A stretch of 40,262 bases of DNA from positions 1-40,262 of the forward strand of contig DASYVT010000189.1 in NCBI GenBank assembly GCA_035936835.1, in the 5' to 3' direction. A program made the translations under genes and the position numbers. Origin of the DNA: Candidatus Methylomirabilota bacterium. GTDB lineage: Bacteria > Methylomirabilota > Methylomirabilia > Rokubacteriales > CSP1-6. The notes beneath the pieces are model-generated. The model was not told the origin of the DNA. It made no database searches and saw only the letters and a list, made by a program, of their open reading frames with translations. Numbering within the stretch: position 1 is the first letter of the stretch; every line of letters starts with the position of its first letter. This document shows, in pieces, positions 14,706 to 22,701 of this stretch.

Positions 14706-15229
14706 CCCCGCGTGAGGCGCGAGACGATCTCGTCGAAGACCTTGTCGGCCAGCGCCCTGACCTCTTCGCGGGTGAGAGTCTGGATCGGGTGCTGCACCAT
14801 GATGGTCTTGTAGGCGTCGGCGCCCAAGGCGGATGCCTGGGCGCGCGCGGCCTTGGCGAACTCGGTCGAGATCACCGTCGCCGTCGGAAGCCCCTGGTCC
14901 TCGAAATACACGCCGTCGTGCACACTGCACGTTGTGCAGGACCCTCAGTCGGCGAGCGCCTCGATGACGGCGTCGCTCGTCTTCAGGATCTCCGCGCGCA
15001 GGTCCTCCGGCGCGGGCCGCGCGAATGTCGGCTTCTTCTTCCTCACAATGGCCTTGGGCTTGGCGCGCTCGCGCAGCAGCTCCTCCACGCGGTCGAGCAG
15101 GTGGTCGCCCTTGGCCTTGGAGATGTCGAGGAGCGTGATCACCTTGCCGTCGAGCGTGGCCAGGCGCGCGGCGGTCTTGCGCGGCACCGCGACGGAGTCG
15201 GTCGGATCCAGGAACTCTTCGGTCATCAT
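14702..15229 (-). CDS. UGSC-family selenoprotein with in-frame TGA (Sec95)
   Basis: Two abutting minus-strand frames (15229-14945 and 14944-14702) are in the same phase and separated only by a TGA at 14947-14945. Read as selenocysteine, the junction is ALAD-U-GSCTTCSVHDGVYFE, the hallmark of the UGSC family of (seleno)proteins. The N-terminal part (LDPTDSVAV, LATLDGKVITLLD..KAKGDHLLDRVEELL) and C-terminal part (GLPTATVISTEF, VQHPIQTLTREEVRALADKV) both fit that family, giving one 175-residue protein. A small hairpin suited to a bacterial SECIS follows the TGA. U95/C98 and the CTTC motif suggest redox chemistry; the substrate is unknown. It starts at ATG 15229, overlapping the 353-residue gene. 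No selA/B/C/D genes are in the window. Confidence 0.88.
14917..14939 (-). promoter_or_regulatory. Candidate bSECIS element after the UGA codon
   Basis: Downstream of the TGA two overlapping, mutually exclusive hairpins can form: CTGCAC-AAC-GTGCAG (14939-14925) and CGTGCA-GTG-TGCACG (14931-14917). The second puts a G-first apical loop 20 nt after UGA, within the distance usual for bacterial SECIS elements. It lies inside the coding sequence, as expected. Confidence 0.5.
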
Positions 15230-16287
15230 AGGCCCTCCCGGGGCGATTGTACCTTCTTAATGACCAGGCGCGACATCTTCGGGAAGGTCCAGCCCGGGAT
15301 GACGGCCGAGAAGCGGCCCGCGGTGCCGCCCGCCACCACGAACTTGAGGTTGCCCGGCTCGCGGAACTTCGGGATCAGCGTCGCGTCGGTCTCCGGGTGC
15401 GGGAACTTGGCCATCACGTGAGCGGGCAGCCCATCGCCGCCGTCCAGCCCTGGGATCAGCTCGCTGACGGGCTTGCGCAGCCGGTGCCAGAGGAAATCGC
15501 GCATGTCGGCCTTGCTCCAGCCGTCGCCCGCGACCGTGCGCGCGTGCTCGGGCGAGAGCACGACCAGCGTGTCGCCGTGGTGCGTGGACTTGTGGTGCGA
15601 GATGACTTCCAGCGAGCGTGAGATGGTGATGAGGAGGTCCTTGGCCGTCAGGCTCCGGTGGTCGTAGACGCCATGGGGCGCCTCTGCTGCGAACGCCGCG
15701 ACCGTGCTCTCGTCCTGGGCGAAGCCGTGTTCGACGGCCAGCGAGTCCCAGGGGTTTTCTTCCTCGTGCTCGCCGATGCAGTAGGTGTAGCGCCCCGGGT
15801 GCGCCATCGTGGACATGCTCATGGTTCGGGCCGACGCTCCACCCACATTGGCGACGATGAGTCGCAGCGCCCGCCCGATCGTCGCGTTGGCGCGCCAGCC
15901 AGGCCCGAAAGCTCCAGCGGCGCAGTTGATGTCGAGCGCTGCACGCGCGGGGCCGTTGACGATGAAGAGCGGCGAGTGAAAGTTGGTCGTGGCGGAGACG
16001 CCGTGAAGATCGAAGGCGTCGTCGCACATGGCCTCGACCCCGGCGATCACGACGGGCAGGTACTCGGGGCGACAGCCGGCCATGACCGCGTTGACCGCGA
16101 TCTTCTCGACGGTGGCGCGGCCGAAATTCGGCGGCACCAGCGCGACCAGCTCGCCGGCCTCACGCCCCGAACCCGCGACCATCGCGGCGACGCGCTCGCG
16201 CGTGGGAGGAACGACGGGAAGGCCGTCGGTGACGCCGCGCTCGAAGAGAGTCTCGAAGGGATCCTGCTCAGGCTGAGGCACAGGCAC
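15226..16287 (-). CDS. Unrecognised 353-residue protein, partner of the UGSC selenoprotein
   Basis: I do not recognise a named family. Visible blocks are FERGVTDGLPVVPPTRERV (15-33), PPNFGRATVEKIAVNAVMAG with C72, a second Cys at 88, a Gly/Asn-rich segment with N121-C122 followed by GRALRLIVANVGG, and KDLLITISRSLEVISHHKS. It has no signal peptide and no membrane helix. The open frame extends upstream, but that part overlaps DUF3047 and is not conserved-looking; GTG 16287 lies five bases after the DUF3047 stop. Its stop overlaps the selenoprotein start (ATGA), so the two are translationally coupled. Conserved Cys and His residues would suit a redox or metal enzyme, which is only a guess. Confidence 0.8.
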   Translation of the reverse strand: MPVPQPEQDPFETLFERGVTDGLPVVPPTRERVAAMVAGSGREAGELVALVPPNFGRATVEKIAVNAVMAGCRPEYLPVVIAGVEAMCDDAFDLHGVSATTNFHSPLFIVNGPARAALDINCAAGAFGPGWRANATIGRALRLIVANVGGASARTMSMSTMAHPGRYTYCIGEHEEENPWDSLAVEHGFAQDESTVAAFAAEAPHGVYDHRSLTAKDLLITISRSLEVISHHKSTHHGDTLVVLSPEHARTVAGDGWSKADMRDFLWHRLRKPVSELIPGLDGGDGLPAHVMAKFPHPETDATLIPKFREPGNLKFVVAGGTAGRFSAVIPGWTFPKMSRLVIKKVQSPREGL

Positions 16288-16292
16288 CCCGC

Positions 16293-16946
16293 TCAGGGCT
16301 TGCAGAGGCGGAAGTTGGCGTAGTCGCCCTGCGCGGTCGACTTCGTGTCGTCGGAGTCGGTGAGGACGGCGATCCCGGAGGCCTTCGGCGTCTCGGTCTC
16401 GTCGAAGAACTTCTTGTAGTCCTCGAAGATGTTGACCCGCTCCTCCATCCACGAGCCCTTCCGGTCGGTGCCGCTCCGAATCACCAGCCCCTGGGTCAGG
16501 CCGCCGCTCGAGGAGAGACGCGTGCCCACCGGCACGACCGCGCTCCAAATGTACTTGAGCGACTTCACCGACCAGGGTGTGTGGGGGAAGACGGCGTAGA
16601 CGGAAACCGCGCTGTCGTTGGTCTTCGACTGCCGTTCGTCCGACCCGGCGGGGAACTCGACCGGACGCCAGGCCCAGGCAAGCATCGGGTATGCCTTCGG
16701 GTCCCACTCGTACTGCTTGGCGGCCTGGATACCGAGGCCCTTGGCGATGGCGTGGAGGAAGCGCAGGCCGTCCATCTCCTGAACCGAGTAGACCTCGCGC
16801 CCGGCGTCCTTGCGCGCCTTCCAGTCCGACGGGAATTCGCCGACCTTGCCCTTGGAGAAATTCTCGACGGTGATGCACTCCTGGGCACCCGCCGGCTCCA
16901 CCAGGAGCGCGGCGGCGAGAAGGGCAATGACGAGACGCAGCGGCAC
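16293..16946 (-). CDS. DUF3047 family exported protein
   Basis: The 217-residue protein begins with a signal peptide (residues 1-21, ending GAQ), followed by a DUF3047-like beta-rich domain: VENFSKGKVGEFPSDWKARKD, LGIQAAKQYEWDPKAYPMLAWAWRP, VYAVFPHTPWSVKSLKYIWS, and a C-terminal SGIAVLTDSDDTKSTAQGDYANF. The end resembles carbohydrate-binding or laminin-G-like sandwich edges. The function of DUF3047 is unknown. It sits between the CoxE-like gene and the 353-residue gene with 4-5-base gaps, so it belongs to the same operon although it is exported. Confidence 0.85.
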   Translation of the reverse strand: MPLRLVIALLAAALLVEPAGAQECITVENFSKGKVGEFPSDWKARKDAGREVYSVQEMDGLRFLHAIAKGLGIQAAKQYEWDPKAYPMLAWAWRPVEFPAGSDERQSKTNDSAVSVYAVFPHTPWSVKSLKYIWSAVVPVGTRLSSSGGLTQGLVIRSGTDRKGSWMEERVNIFEDYKKFFDETETPKASGIAVLTDSDDTKSTAQGDYANFRLCKP

Positions 16947-16950
16947 GGCG

Positions 16951-18360
16951 CTATCGCCCGCGGCGCCACCAGGAGTGGACGAGCTGGTCCACCACCTGTA
17001 CCAGCTGGCCGACGGTGCGGCATTCCTTGACGATGTCGCACGCGGGCGAGTAGAGCGGCATCACGCTGTCGCCGATGCCCCAGCCCCACTGCCCCTCCGG
17101 GTTCAGCCAGATGATGCCCTTGACGCGCTCCCGGATCTGACGGATCGCCCACGCCTGGGGGTCGTTGTAGTTGTTGCGCGCGTCGCCCAGGACGAGCACC
17201 GTGGTCTTCCGATCGAGCGAGTCTATCTCCGTGCGCACGAAGCGGCTGAAGGCGTAGCCGAAGTCCGATCGGCAGTGATAGTCCACCGGCGAGGACTTGA
17301 GCGCCCACTCGATCGCGTGGTCCACCGGGTAGGTCTTGAATGCCTGGGTCACCTCGGCGATCTCCGAGACGAAGACGTACGAGCGCATGCGCGAGAAGCA
17401 CTCCTGCAGGCTCCAGACCAGCTGGAGCATGAAGCGCGAGGCGTTGCGCACCGAGTCGGACACGTCGCAGAGCGTGACGAGCTTGGGCTTTTCGCGATGG
17501 CGCCGCCGGAAGCGCAACTCCATCGGGACTCCACCATACTGGAGGCTCTTCCGGATGGTCCGGCGCGAGTCGAGCCGCCCCTTCTCCTCCTGGCGCTGGC
17601 GCAGGGCGAGGGCGTCCTTGATCTTGCGTGCGAGGCGCGCGACCACCGCCTTCATCTGCGCCACCTCGTCCGGCGAGAGCGCGAAGAGCGGCTTGTCGGT
17701 CAGCACCTCGCGCGTGAGCTTCTCGCCCTGCCGGTAGGCCCGGCGCTCGAGCTCGCGCTCGACGTGCTGGCGGATCATGCGCCGGAAGGCCTCGAGGCGC
17801 AGGTCGAGGTAGTTGCGGATCCGCGCGAGCATACCCGGGTCCATGCCCTGGGCCTCGAGCAGCTGCATGATGCGCGAAAGATCGCGCTCGATGGCCTCCC
17901 AATCGAACTTGTCGTAGATGCGCCGCGAGAAGTAGCCGATCTGCAGGAAGTACATCAGCCGCTCGAGCCCGGCGCCCTGCCCCTGGCCGCGGATGGCCAT
18001 CTCCATGTCCGTGCCCTCGCCGCGGAGCATGAGCTCGGTCAGCTCGTCCATCTCCATGTTCTCCTGCGCCATGAGCTGGTCGAGCATCTGCTGGATGCGC
18101 GGGTCCTCCGGTCCGAGCGCCTTCTTGAGGCCGGCGCCGAGCGCCTCCAGGTCGAGGAAGTAGAGATCGAAGAGGCGGTCGAAGGTCGGCAGGTCCCGCG
18201 ACTCCTTGACGAGCGTGGATGCCAGGGCGGCCTTGAAGGTGTCGCGGTGCTCGAGACCGATTTCCGAGGTGGCCGACAGCGCGTCCATCGCCTCGCTCGG
18301 GGAGATGCGAAGCTCCGCCCTCCGAAGATCGCCAATAAATTCCAGGATCCGCTGGTCCAT
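16951..18360 (-). CDS. CoxE-like VWA-domain protein
   Basis: The 469-residue protein has a long helical N-terminal half (about 1-285, acidic then Arg-rich) and a C-terminal von Willebrand A domain. The metal-ion-dependent adhesion site DxSxS is D299-S301-S303 (CDVSDSVRN), with the later MIDAS threonine/aspartate region at TTVLVLGDARNNY. It matches the CoxE group, which with MoxR-type AAA ATPases inserts metal cofactors or remodels enzyme complexes. The MoxR gene is two genes upstream in the same operon. Start ATG 18360 comes three bases after the preceding stop. Confidence 0.9.
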   Translation of the reverse strand: MDQRILEFIGDLRRAELRISPSEAMDALSATSEIGLEHRDTFKAALASTLVKESRDLPTFDRLFDLYFLDLEALGAGLKKALGPEDPRIQQMLDQLMAQENMEMDELTELMLRGEGTDMEMAIRGQGQGAGLERLMYFLQIGYFSRRIYDKFDWEAIERDLSRIMQLLEAQGMDPGMLARIRNYLDLRLEAFRRMIRQHVERELERRAYRQGEKLTREVLTDKPLFALSPDEVAQMKAVVARLARKIKDALALRQRQEEKGRLDSRRTIRKSLQYGGVPMELRFRRRHREKPKLVTLCDVSDSVRNASRFMLQLVWSLQECFSRMRSYVFVSEIAEVTQAFKTYPVDHAIEWALKSSPVDYHCRSDFGYAFSRFVRTEIDSLDRKTTVLVLGDARNNYNDPQAWAIRQIRERVKGIIWLNPEGQWGWGIGDSVMPLYSPACDIVKECRTVGQLVQVVDQLVHSWWRRGR

Positions 18361-18363
18361 CGG

Positions 18364-18909
18364 CTACCTAGAAAACGTGACCCAGGAGGATTTGAAAACG
18401 TCTTCGCCGCCGTCGCGGGTGATGGGGCAGAGCCGCCCGTCCTCGAGGCGCAGGAGACCGTGGAAGGACCCGGGGGCGATGAAGTGCGTCATCTTGAGCT
18501 TCCACCCCAGCCCCTCCCCCGGCGCTTCTTCCTCGCGCTCAGCGACGCGGGTGACGTCGGGCGCGTCGCCGACGAGGTGCAGGACGCGCACCGGCCCCTC
18601 CGAGCAGCGGAGCCCCAGCACAACCTTGTAGGCCGGATCCTGGCGGGAGGTCTCCACGGTCATCTCGCCGGGCTGCAGCAGGTGCGGCACTGCCTCGGGC
18701 ATGGCGGCGCGAAAGAACTCCCGAGGGGCCGGGTGCGTGTAGTAAAAGTGCCAGCGCCCGGCCGCGTAAATCCAGAGCTTGGAGTACTCTCCGAGCGCCG
18801 CCGAGACGCACCGCCCGCCCTCGATGAAGACGGGCCCGCCCGGCCCGAGCTCGGGCAGCCGGATGCGTGGGCATGGAAACCACAGCTCGCGAAACTCGGT
18901 GAGGCTCAT
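18364..18909 (-). CDS. Unrecognised 181-residue protein between MoxR and CoxE genes
   Basis: From ATG 18909, five bases after the MoxR stop, the frame gives SLTEFRELWFPCPRIRLPEL and a domain with GGRCVSAALGEYSKLWIYAAGRW, followed by HLLQPGEMTVETSRQDPAYKVVLGLRC and TRDGGEDVFKSSWVTF. It has no membrane helix or signal peptide. I do not recognise the family. Its place inside a MoxR/VWA operon suggests an accessory or substrate-adaptor role. Upstream extension of the frame into the MoxR gene is not real coding. Confidence 0.8.
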   Translation of the reverse strand: MSLTEFRELWFPCPRIRLPELGPGGPVFIEGGRCVSAALGEYSKLWIYAAGRWHFYYTHPAPREFFRAAMPEAVPHLLQPGEMTVETSRQDPAYKVVLGLRCSEGPVRVLHLVGDAPDVTRVAEREEEAPGEGLGWKLKMTHFIAPGSFHGLLRLEDGRLCPITRDGGEDVFKSSWVTFSR

Positions 18910-18914
18910 GTCGC

Positions 18915-19829
18915 CTAGTCGATGTCGCTCAGCACTTTGTCGAGCGCGCCCTTGACCCGCTCGAGGTCCTTTTCGTGCTTGACCAGCATCGTCAGCGTGG
19001 ATTCGACCAGGTCGCGGTCCAGGCTGTCGGCATTCAGAATGATGAGCGAACGCGCCCAGTCGAGGCTCTCCGACACGGAGGGCGCCTTGCGCAGGTCGAG
19101 CCCGCGGATGCGCTGCACGGTTGTCACGACGGTCTGGGCCAGCCGCTCGGAGATCTCCGGCACCTTCAGGCGGATGATGGCCAGCTCCTCGTCCGGCGGC
19201 GGGAAGTCGATGAAGAGGTGCAGGCACCGACGCTTGAGCCCGTCGGAAAGCTCGCGCGCGTTGTTCGAAGTCAGCACCACCAGCGGGATGTTCGTCGCCT
19301 TGATGGTGCCGAGCTCCGGCACCGACACCTGGAAGTCCGAAAGGACTTCAAGCAAGAACGCCTCGAATTCCGGCTCGGCCTTGTCGATCTCGTCGACCAG
19401 CAGGACGACGGGGTCGGGGGACTCGATGGCCTGAAGCAGCGGCCGCGGCGCGAGGAAGCGGTGAGAGAAGAAGGCATCGTCCTGGCCCGAGATCCTGGCG
19501 ACGGCATCCGGCAGCGACGGCGCGTCGGCGATCAGCTCGCCGATGCGCTCGCGCAGCAGCTGGGTGTAGAGGAGCTGCTTGGCGTACTTCCACTCGTACA
19601 GCGCCTTGCCCTCGTCGAGCCCCTCGTAGCACTGCAGGCGGATCAGCCGCCGGTTGGTGATCTCGGCCAGGGTCTTGGCCAGCTCCGTCTTGCCGACGCC
19701 CGCTGGGCCTTCGACGAGCACCGGCCGTCCCATGCGCTCCGCCAGAAAGATCACGGTGCAGATTCGGCGGTTGGCGATGTAGCGAGCGTTCTTGAAGTGC
19801 TGCTGGACATCCTCCGGAGACTGGAACAT
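18915..19829 (-). CDS. MoxR-family AAA+ ATPase
   Basis: The 304-residue protein has Walker A GPAGVGKTE at 41-49, Walker B VVLLVDEIDK at 141-150, sensor 1 LVVLTSNNARE and an arginine-finger region LKRRCLHLFIDFP, all typical of MoxR ATPases. Such proteins pair with VWA proteins to activate or load cofactors into enzyme complexes. The CoxE-like partner is two genes on. CAGGAGCCC precedes ATG 19829; the longer frame upstream has no support. It is the first gene of the six-gene operon that ends with the selenoprotein. Confidence 0.93.
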   Translation of the reverse strand: MFQSPEDVQQHFKNARYIANRRICTVIFLAERMGRPVLVEGPAGVGKTELAKTLAEITNRRLIRLQCYEGLDEGKALYEWKYAKQLLYTQLLRERIGELIADAPSLPDAVARISGQDDAFFSHRFLAPRPLLQAIESPDPVVLLVDEIDKAEPEFEAFLLEVLSDFQVSVPELGTIKATNIPLVVLTSNNARELSDGLKRRCLHLFIDFPPPDEELAIIRLKVPEISERLAQTVVTTVQRIRGLDLRKAPSVSESLDWARSLIILNADSLDRDLVESTLTMLVKHEKDLERVKGALDKVLSDID

Positions 19830-19858
19830 GTGGGCTCCTGTATGAGTGAATTGGCGTG

Positions 19859-19873
19859 AAGTGTAGCACACTT
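19859..19873. promoter_or_regulatory. Inverted repeat over the putative MoxR-operon -10 box
   Basis: AAGTGT-AGC-ACACTT is a perfect 6-bp inverted repeat with a 3-nt centre. On the minus strand it includes TACACT (19865-19860), a fair -10 box about 30 nt before the MoxR start. It looks like an operator for the six-gene operon; the cognate regulator is unknown. Confidence 0.45.
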
Positions 19874-19903
19874 GCGCGCCGCCGAAACCCTTGGGCCGAT
19901 CGC

Positions 19904-19932
19904 TTGGCTCTTCCGTCTCCCAGGGCGATACT
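19904..19932 (+). promoter_or_regulatory. Promoter of the M48 protease gene
   Basis: TTGGCT (19904-19909), 17-nt spacer, GATACT (19927-19932), which ends seven bases before ATG 19940. Confidence 0.5.
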
Positions 19933-19939
19933 CGAAGGC

Positions 19940-21061
19940 ATGAGTGAAATCGAGCAGAACGAAGGCGAGGCCCGCTCCTATCATCGGTGGCAGTTCAGGC
20001 TGGGCGCGCTCGGCATGTTCCTCACGGCGGGCTATCTCGTCGCGCTCCTCGTCACGGGAGCGGCCGCGCATCTCCGGGATCTGCTCGCCGCACTGACGCT
20101 CCACTGGTGGCAGGTCGTGCCGTCGGCCGTGCTGATCCTGGGGGCGGGTCATCAGCTCCTGACGCTCCCGGTCTCCTGGCTCGGCGGATTCTGGCTGCCG
20201 CGGCGCTATGGGCTGAGCCACCAACGGCTCGTCTCATGGCTGCGGGACAGGGCCAAGGGCGGTCTCATCGGAGTCGCGCTTGCGACGGCAGGGTCCCTCG
20301 TCGTGTACGGACTGCTCCGCTCGACGCCGTGGTGGTGGCTGTGGGCGGCAGCCGCCTTCTTCGCCGGCTACGCGCTACTGGCCTTCGTGACACCCGTCTG
20401 GCTCGTGCCCCTCTTCTACCGGCTGACACCGCTTGCCGACGGTGATCTCCGGTCGCGGCTCCTCCGGCTTGCCGAGCGCGCCCGCGTACCCGCCGTCGGC
20501 GTGTGGATCGCGGACCAGTCCCGCCGGAGCCGCACCGCCAATGCCGCCGTGACAGGTCTCGGCAGAACACGGCGCATCCTTCTCTTCGACACGCTCGTGA
20601 GCCGCTTCGAGCCGGAGGAGGTCGAGGCGGTGCTCGCCCACGAGCTCGGCCACCACGTCGCGGACGATCTCTGGCGTGGGCTTGCCGTTCAGGGCGCGGT
20701 CACGCTTGCGGCGTTCTGGGTCGCCGATCGCGCGCTCGCCGCGGGCGCGGGAGCGCTCGGGCTCTCGGGGCCGGCCGACATCGCGGGGCTCCCGCTCCTC
20801 GGCCTCGTGACGATGGCTGTCGGTCTGATCGCGCTCCCTGTCATCAACGGCTGGTCCCGGCGGGTCGAGACGCGGGCCGACGACTTCGCTCTCAGGCTGA
20901 CTCAAAACGCCGCCGCATTCATCGCGGCCATGGAGCGGCTGGCCGACCTCAATCTTGCGGAGCGCGACCCACATTTTTTGAAGGAGCTGCTCTTGTATTC
21001 TCACCCTTCTGTGGGCCGACGGATAGCCCGCGCCAGAAATCGAGCGTGGTCAGAAGGCTGA
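19940..21061 (+). CDS. M48-family (Ste24-like) membrane metalloprotease
   Basis: The 373-residue protein has several membrane helices before and after the catalytic site. The zinc motif HELGHH is at 234-239, with the third ligand expected in RVETRADDFALRL (E~311). The preceding block VWIADQSRRSRTANAAVTGLGRTRRILLFDTL is typical of CAAX-protease-1 (Ste24) relatives. In bacteria such proteins take part in membrane-protein quality control. I start at ATG 19940 (MSEIEQNEG), not at the longer frame, because of the ribosome-site-like GAAGG and the promoter. Membrane N-terminal helices are complete. Confidence 0.88.
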   Translation: MSEIEQNEGEARSYHRWQFRLGALGMFLTAGYLVALLVTGAAAHLRDLLAALTLHWWQVVPSAVLILGAGHQLLTLPVSWLGGFWLPRRYGLSHQRLVSWLRDRAKGGLIGVALATAGSLVVYGLLRSTPWWWLWAAAAFFAGYALLAFVTPVWLVPLFYRLTPLADGDLRSRLLRLAERARVPAVGVWIADQSRRSRTANAAVTGLGRTRRILLFDTLVSRFEPEEVEAVLAHELGHHVADDLWRGLAVQGAVTLAAFWVADRALAAGAGALGLSGPADIAGLPLLGLVTMAVGLIALPVINGWSRRVETRADDFALRLTQNAAAFIAAMERLADLNLAERDPHFLKELLLYSHPSVGRRIARARNRAWSEG

Positions 21062-21075
21062 CACTGTTCGATTTC
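21036..21075 (+). terminator. Imperfect hairpin over the M48 stop codon
   Basis: GAAATCGA...GTCAG and CTGAC...TCGATTTC form an imperfect 18-bp stem with a 4-nt loop, spanning the stop. A short TTT tract is not evident, so termination is tentative. Confidence 0.4.
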
Positions 21076-21186
21076 TTGCGCTGACACTTTGGCGGAGCGC
21101 CTGCGCCGGCCCTCCAACGTCCGCTGGCCACAGCCTGAAGCACCCCCCTAGCCTAGTGGCACCGGACTTGCTACCCTTGGGTCCTC

Positions 21187-22482
21187 ATGCGCAACCACGA
21201 GCCCACGTCCCTGATCCGGCATCTCCAGGTCCTCCGCGCGGTCTCCGAAGCCGTGAGCCGGTCCCTCGACCTCAACGAGGTCGTGCAGCGCTCACTGGCG
21301 GCCCTCACCCATGTGACGGGACACGAGATCGCGAGCCTTCATCTGATCTCCGCCGACGGGAACAACATGCTTCTCCGTGGAGACCGTGGGCTCAGCGATA
21401 AGCTGCGCCGGGTCAACCTCGAGCTGCCCTTGGGCGAAGGTTTGATCGGCCGGGTGGCGCTGTCGGGGACCGCGCGGCGGGTGGACGACGCAAGCCTGGA
21501 AGAAGACCTGCTGCCGGCCGCCCGCGCGGCGGTTAGCTCCGACGGTATCCGCGGCTTCGTCTGCGTGCCGATCCGGGCCCGCCACCGCATCCTGGGCACC
21601 CTCTCGCTGGGCCGCCAGACGGAGGACCGCTTCACCGACGAAGAAGTCGCGCTGCTCGAGTGCGTCGCCGACCAGATCGGTCTCGCGATCGACAACGCGC
21701 GGCTCTACGGCGAGATCAACCACCAGCTGGACGACCTCCGCCGCGCCCAGGTCGAGGTGGTCAGGGCGGAGCGGCTGGCCGCCGTGAACGGCTTGGCGGC
21801 TGGCGTGGCGCACGAGATCAACAACCCGCTGACCATCATCATGGCCCAGCTGCACCTGCTGGCCCAGGGCGAGCTGGACCCGCAGATCGAGGAGGGGATG
21901 GGAGTCATCGACGCCGCCGCCAAACGCGCCGCCTCCATCGTGCGCGACTTGATCCTCTTCGCCGAGCACCGCCCGCCGCGGCGCTCGCGCTGCCAGGTGA
22001 GGGAGCAGGTCCGGGAGGTGGTGGCCTTCGAGGAGGCGCGGCTCGAGGCCGAAGGCATCACGGTGCGCGTGCACCTCGAGCCGGTGCCCGACATCTGGGC
22101 CGACCACAACCACCTTCAAGAGGTGCTGCTGCACGTGCTTCAGAACGCCCAGCATGCCGTGCGCGAGGCGCACACCGGCGGGGTCCTCTCGATCAGCGTC
22201 AAGCCGACGGCGACGGGCGTGCGCATCGAGGTAAAGGACGACGGACCCGGCATCCCGCCGGAGCACCTGCCCCGCATCTTCAACCCGTTCTTCACCACCA
22301 AGCAGCCGGGCGACGGGCGCGGCCTCGGCCTCTCCGTGGCGCACAGCATCATCACCGAGCACGGCGGCCGCATCTGGGCCGAGAACATCCCGGAGGGCGG
22401 CGCGGTCTTCACCATTGATCTGCCGATCGGCGAGCCCGAGCCGGCCCGCGAGCCCCTCCGCTTCGAATCCCGCCGCCTGTAG
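21187..22482 (+). CDS. Soluble GAF-domain sensor histidine kinase
   Basis: The 431-residue protein has an N-terminal GAF domain (about 20-175, ending in CVADQIGLAIDNARLYGEI), a coiled linker, a dimerisation domain with phospho-acceptor H209 (AAGVAHEINNPLT), and a C-terminal HATPase_c with DDGPGIP, FNPFFTTK and GRGLGLSVAHSI boxes. No membrane helix is present, so it senses a cytoplasmic signal. No response-regulator gene is adjacent, making it an orphan kinase. A TGC-TACCCT extended -10-like box ends nine bases before ATG 21187. The hairpin repeat begins six bases after its stop. Confidence 0.92.
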   Translation: MRNHEPTSLIRHLQVLRAVSEAVSRSLDLNEVVQRSLAALTHVTGHEIASLHLISADGNNMLLRGDRGLSDKLRRVNLELPLGEGLIGRVALSGTARRVDDASLEEDLLPAARAAVSSDGIRGFVCVPIRARHRILGTLSLGRQTEDRFTDEEVALLECVADQIGLAIDNARLYGEINHQLDDLRRAQVEVVRAERLAAVNGLAAGVAHEINNPLTIIMAQLHLLAQGELDPQIEEGMGVIDAAAKRAASIVRDLILFAEHRPPRRSRCQVREQVREVVAFEEARLEAEGITVRVHLEPVPDIWADHNHLQEVLLHVLQNAQHAVREAHTGGVLSISVKPTATGVRIEVKDDGPGIPPEHLPRIFNPFFTTKQPGDGRGLGLSVAHSIITEHGGRIWAENIPEGGAVFTIDLPIGEPEPAREPLRFESRRL

Positions 22483-22488
22483 CGGTCC

Positions 22489-22608
22489 GGCCGCCGATAA
22501 GGGCCCATCTGCTTCGTTGACGCCCTCGGCTGCGGGCTCAACGTACAGGAGTACGCCTCGCCCGCAGCCTTCGGGCGTCGCCTCGCATCTGGACCCTTCT
22601 CGACGGCC
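22489..22608 (+). repeat. ~120-nt palindromic repeat, copy 1 (3' of the kinase gene)
   Basis: This segment folds nearly end to end on itself. Outer arms starting GGCCG and ending CGGCC pair at about 16 of 19 positions. Inside are GACGCCC (22519-22525) with GGGCGTC (22573-22579), GGCTGCGGGC (22528-22537) with GCCCGCAGCC (22560-22569), and the tip CGTAC-AGGA-GTACG (22542-22555). A second copy lies inverted at 27175-27294. It begins six bases after a stop codon and has no ORF. Confidence 0.85.
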
Positions 22609-22625
22609 TTCACGGTAGCGGGTCC

Positions 22626-22654
22626 TCGACAAAGCTCAGCCCGGGCGGTAGAGT
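22626..22654 (+). promoter_or_regulatory. Possible promoter of the first M20 gene
   Basis: TCGACA (22626-22631), 17-nt spacer, TAGAGT (22649-22654), about 47 nt before ATG 22702, which has its own GGAGG. Confidence 0.35.
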
Positions 22655-22701
22655 GGGCGCGCGTTGCCCCTGCGCGAACCCTCTCACCCCCGGAGGCCCG
22701 G

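Noticed and set aside
14702-14923. A separate 73-residue ORF downstream of the TGA
   Set aside because: It has no ribosome site, begins inside the conserved UGSC-type core, and continues in phase from the upstream frame, so read-through explains it better.
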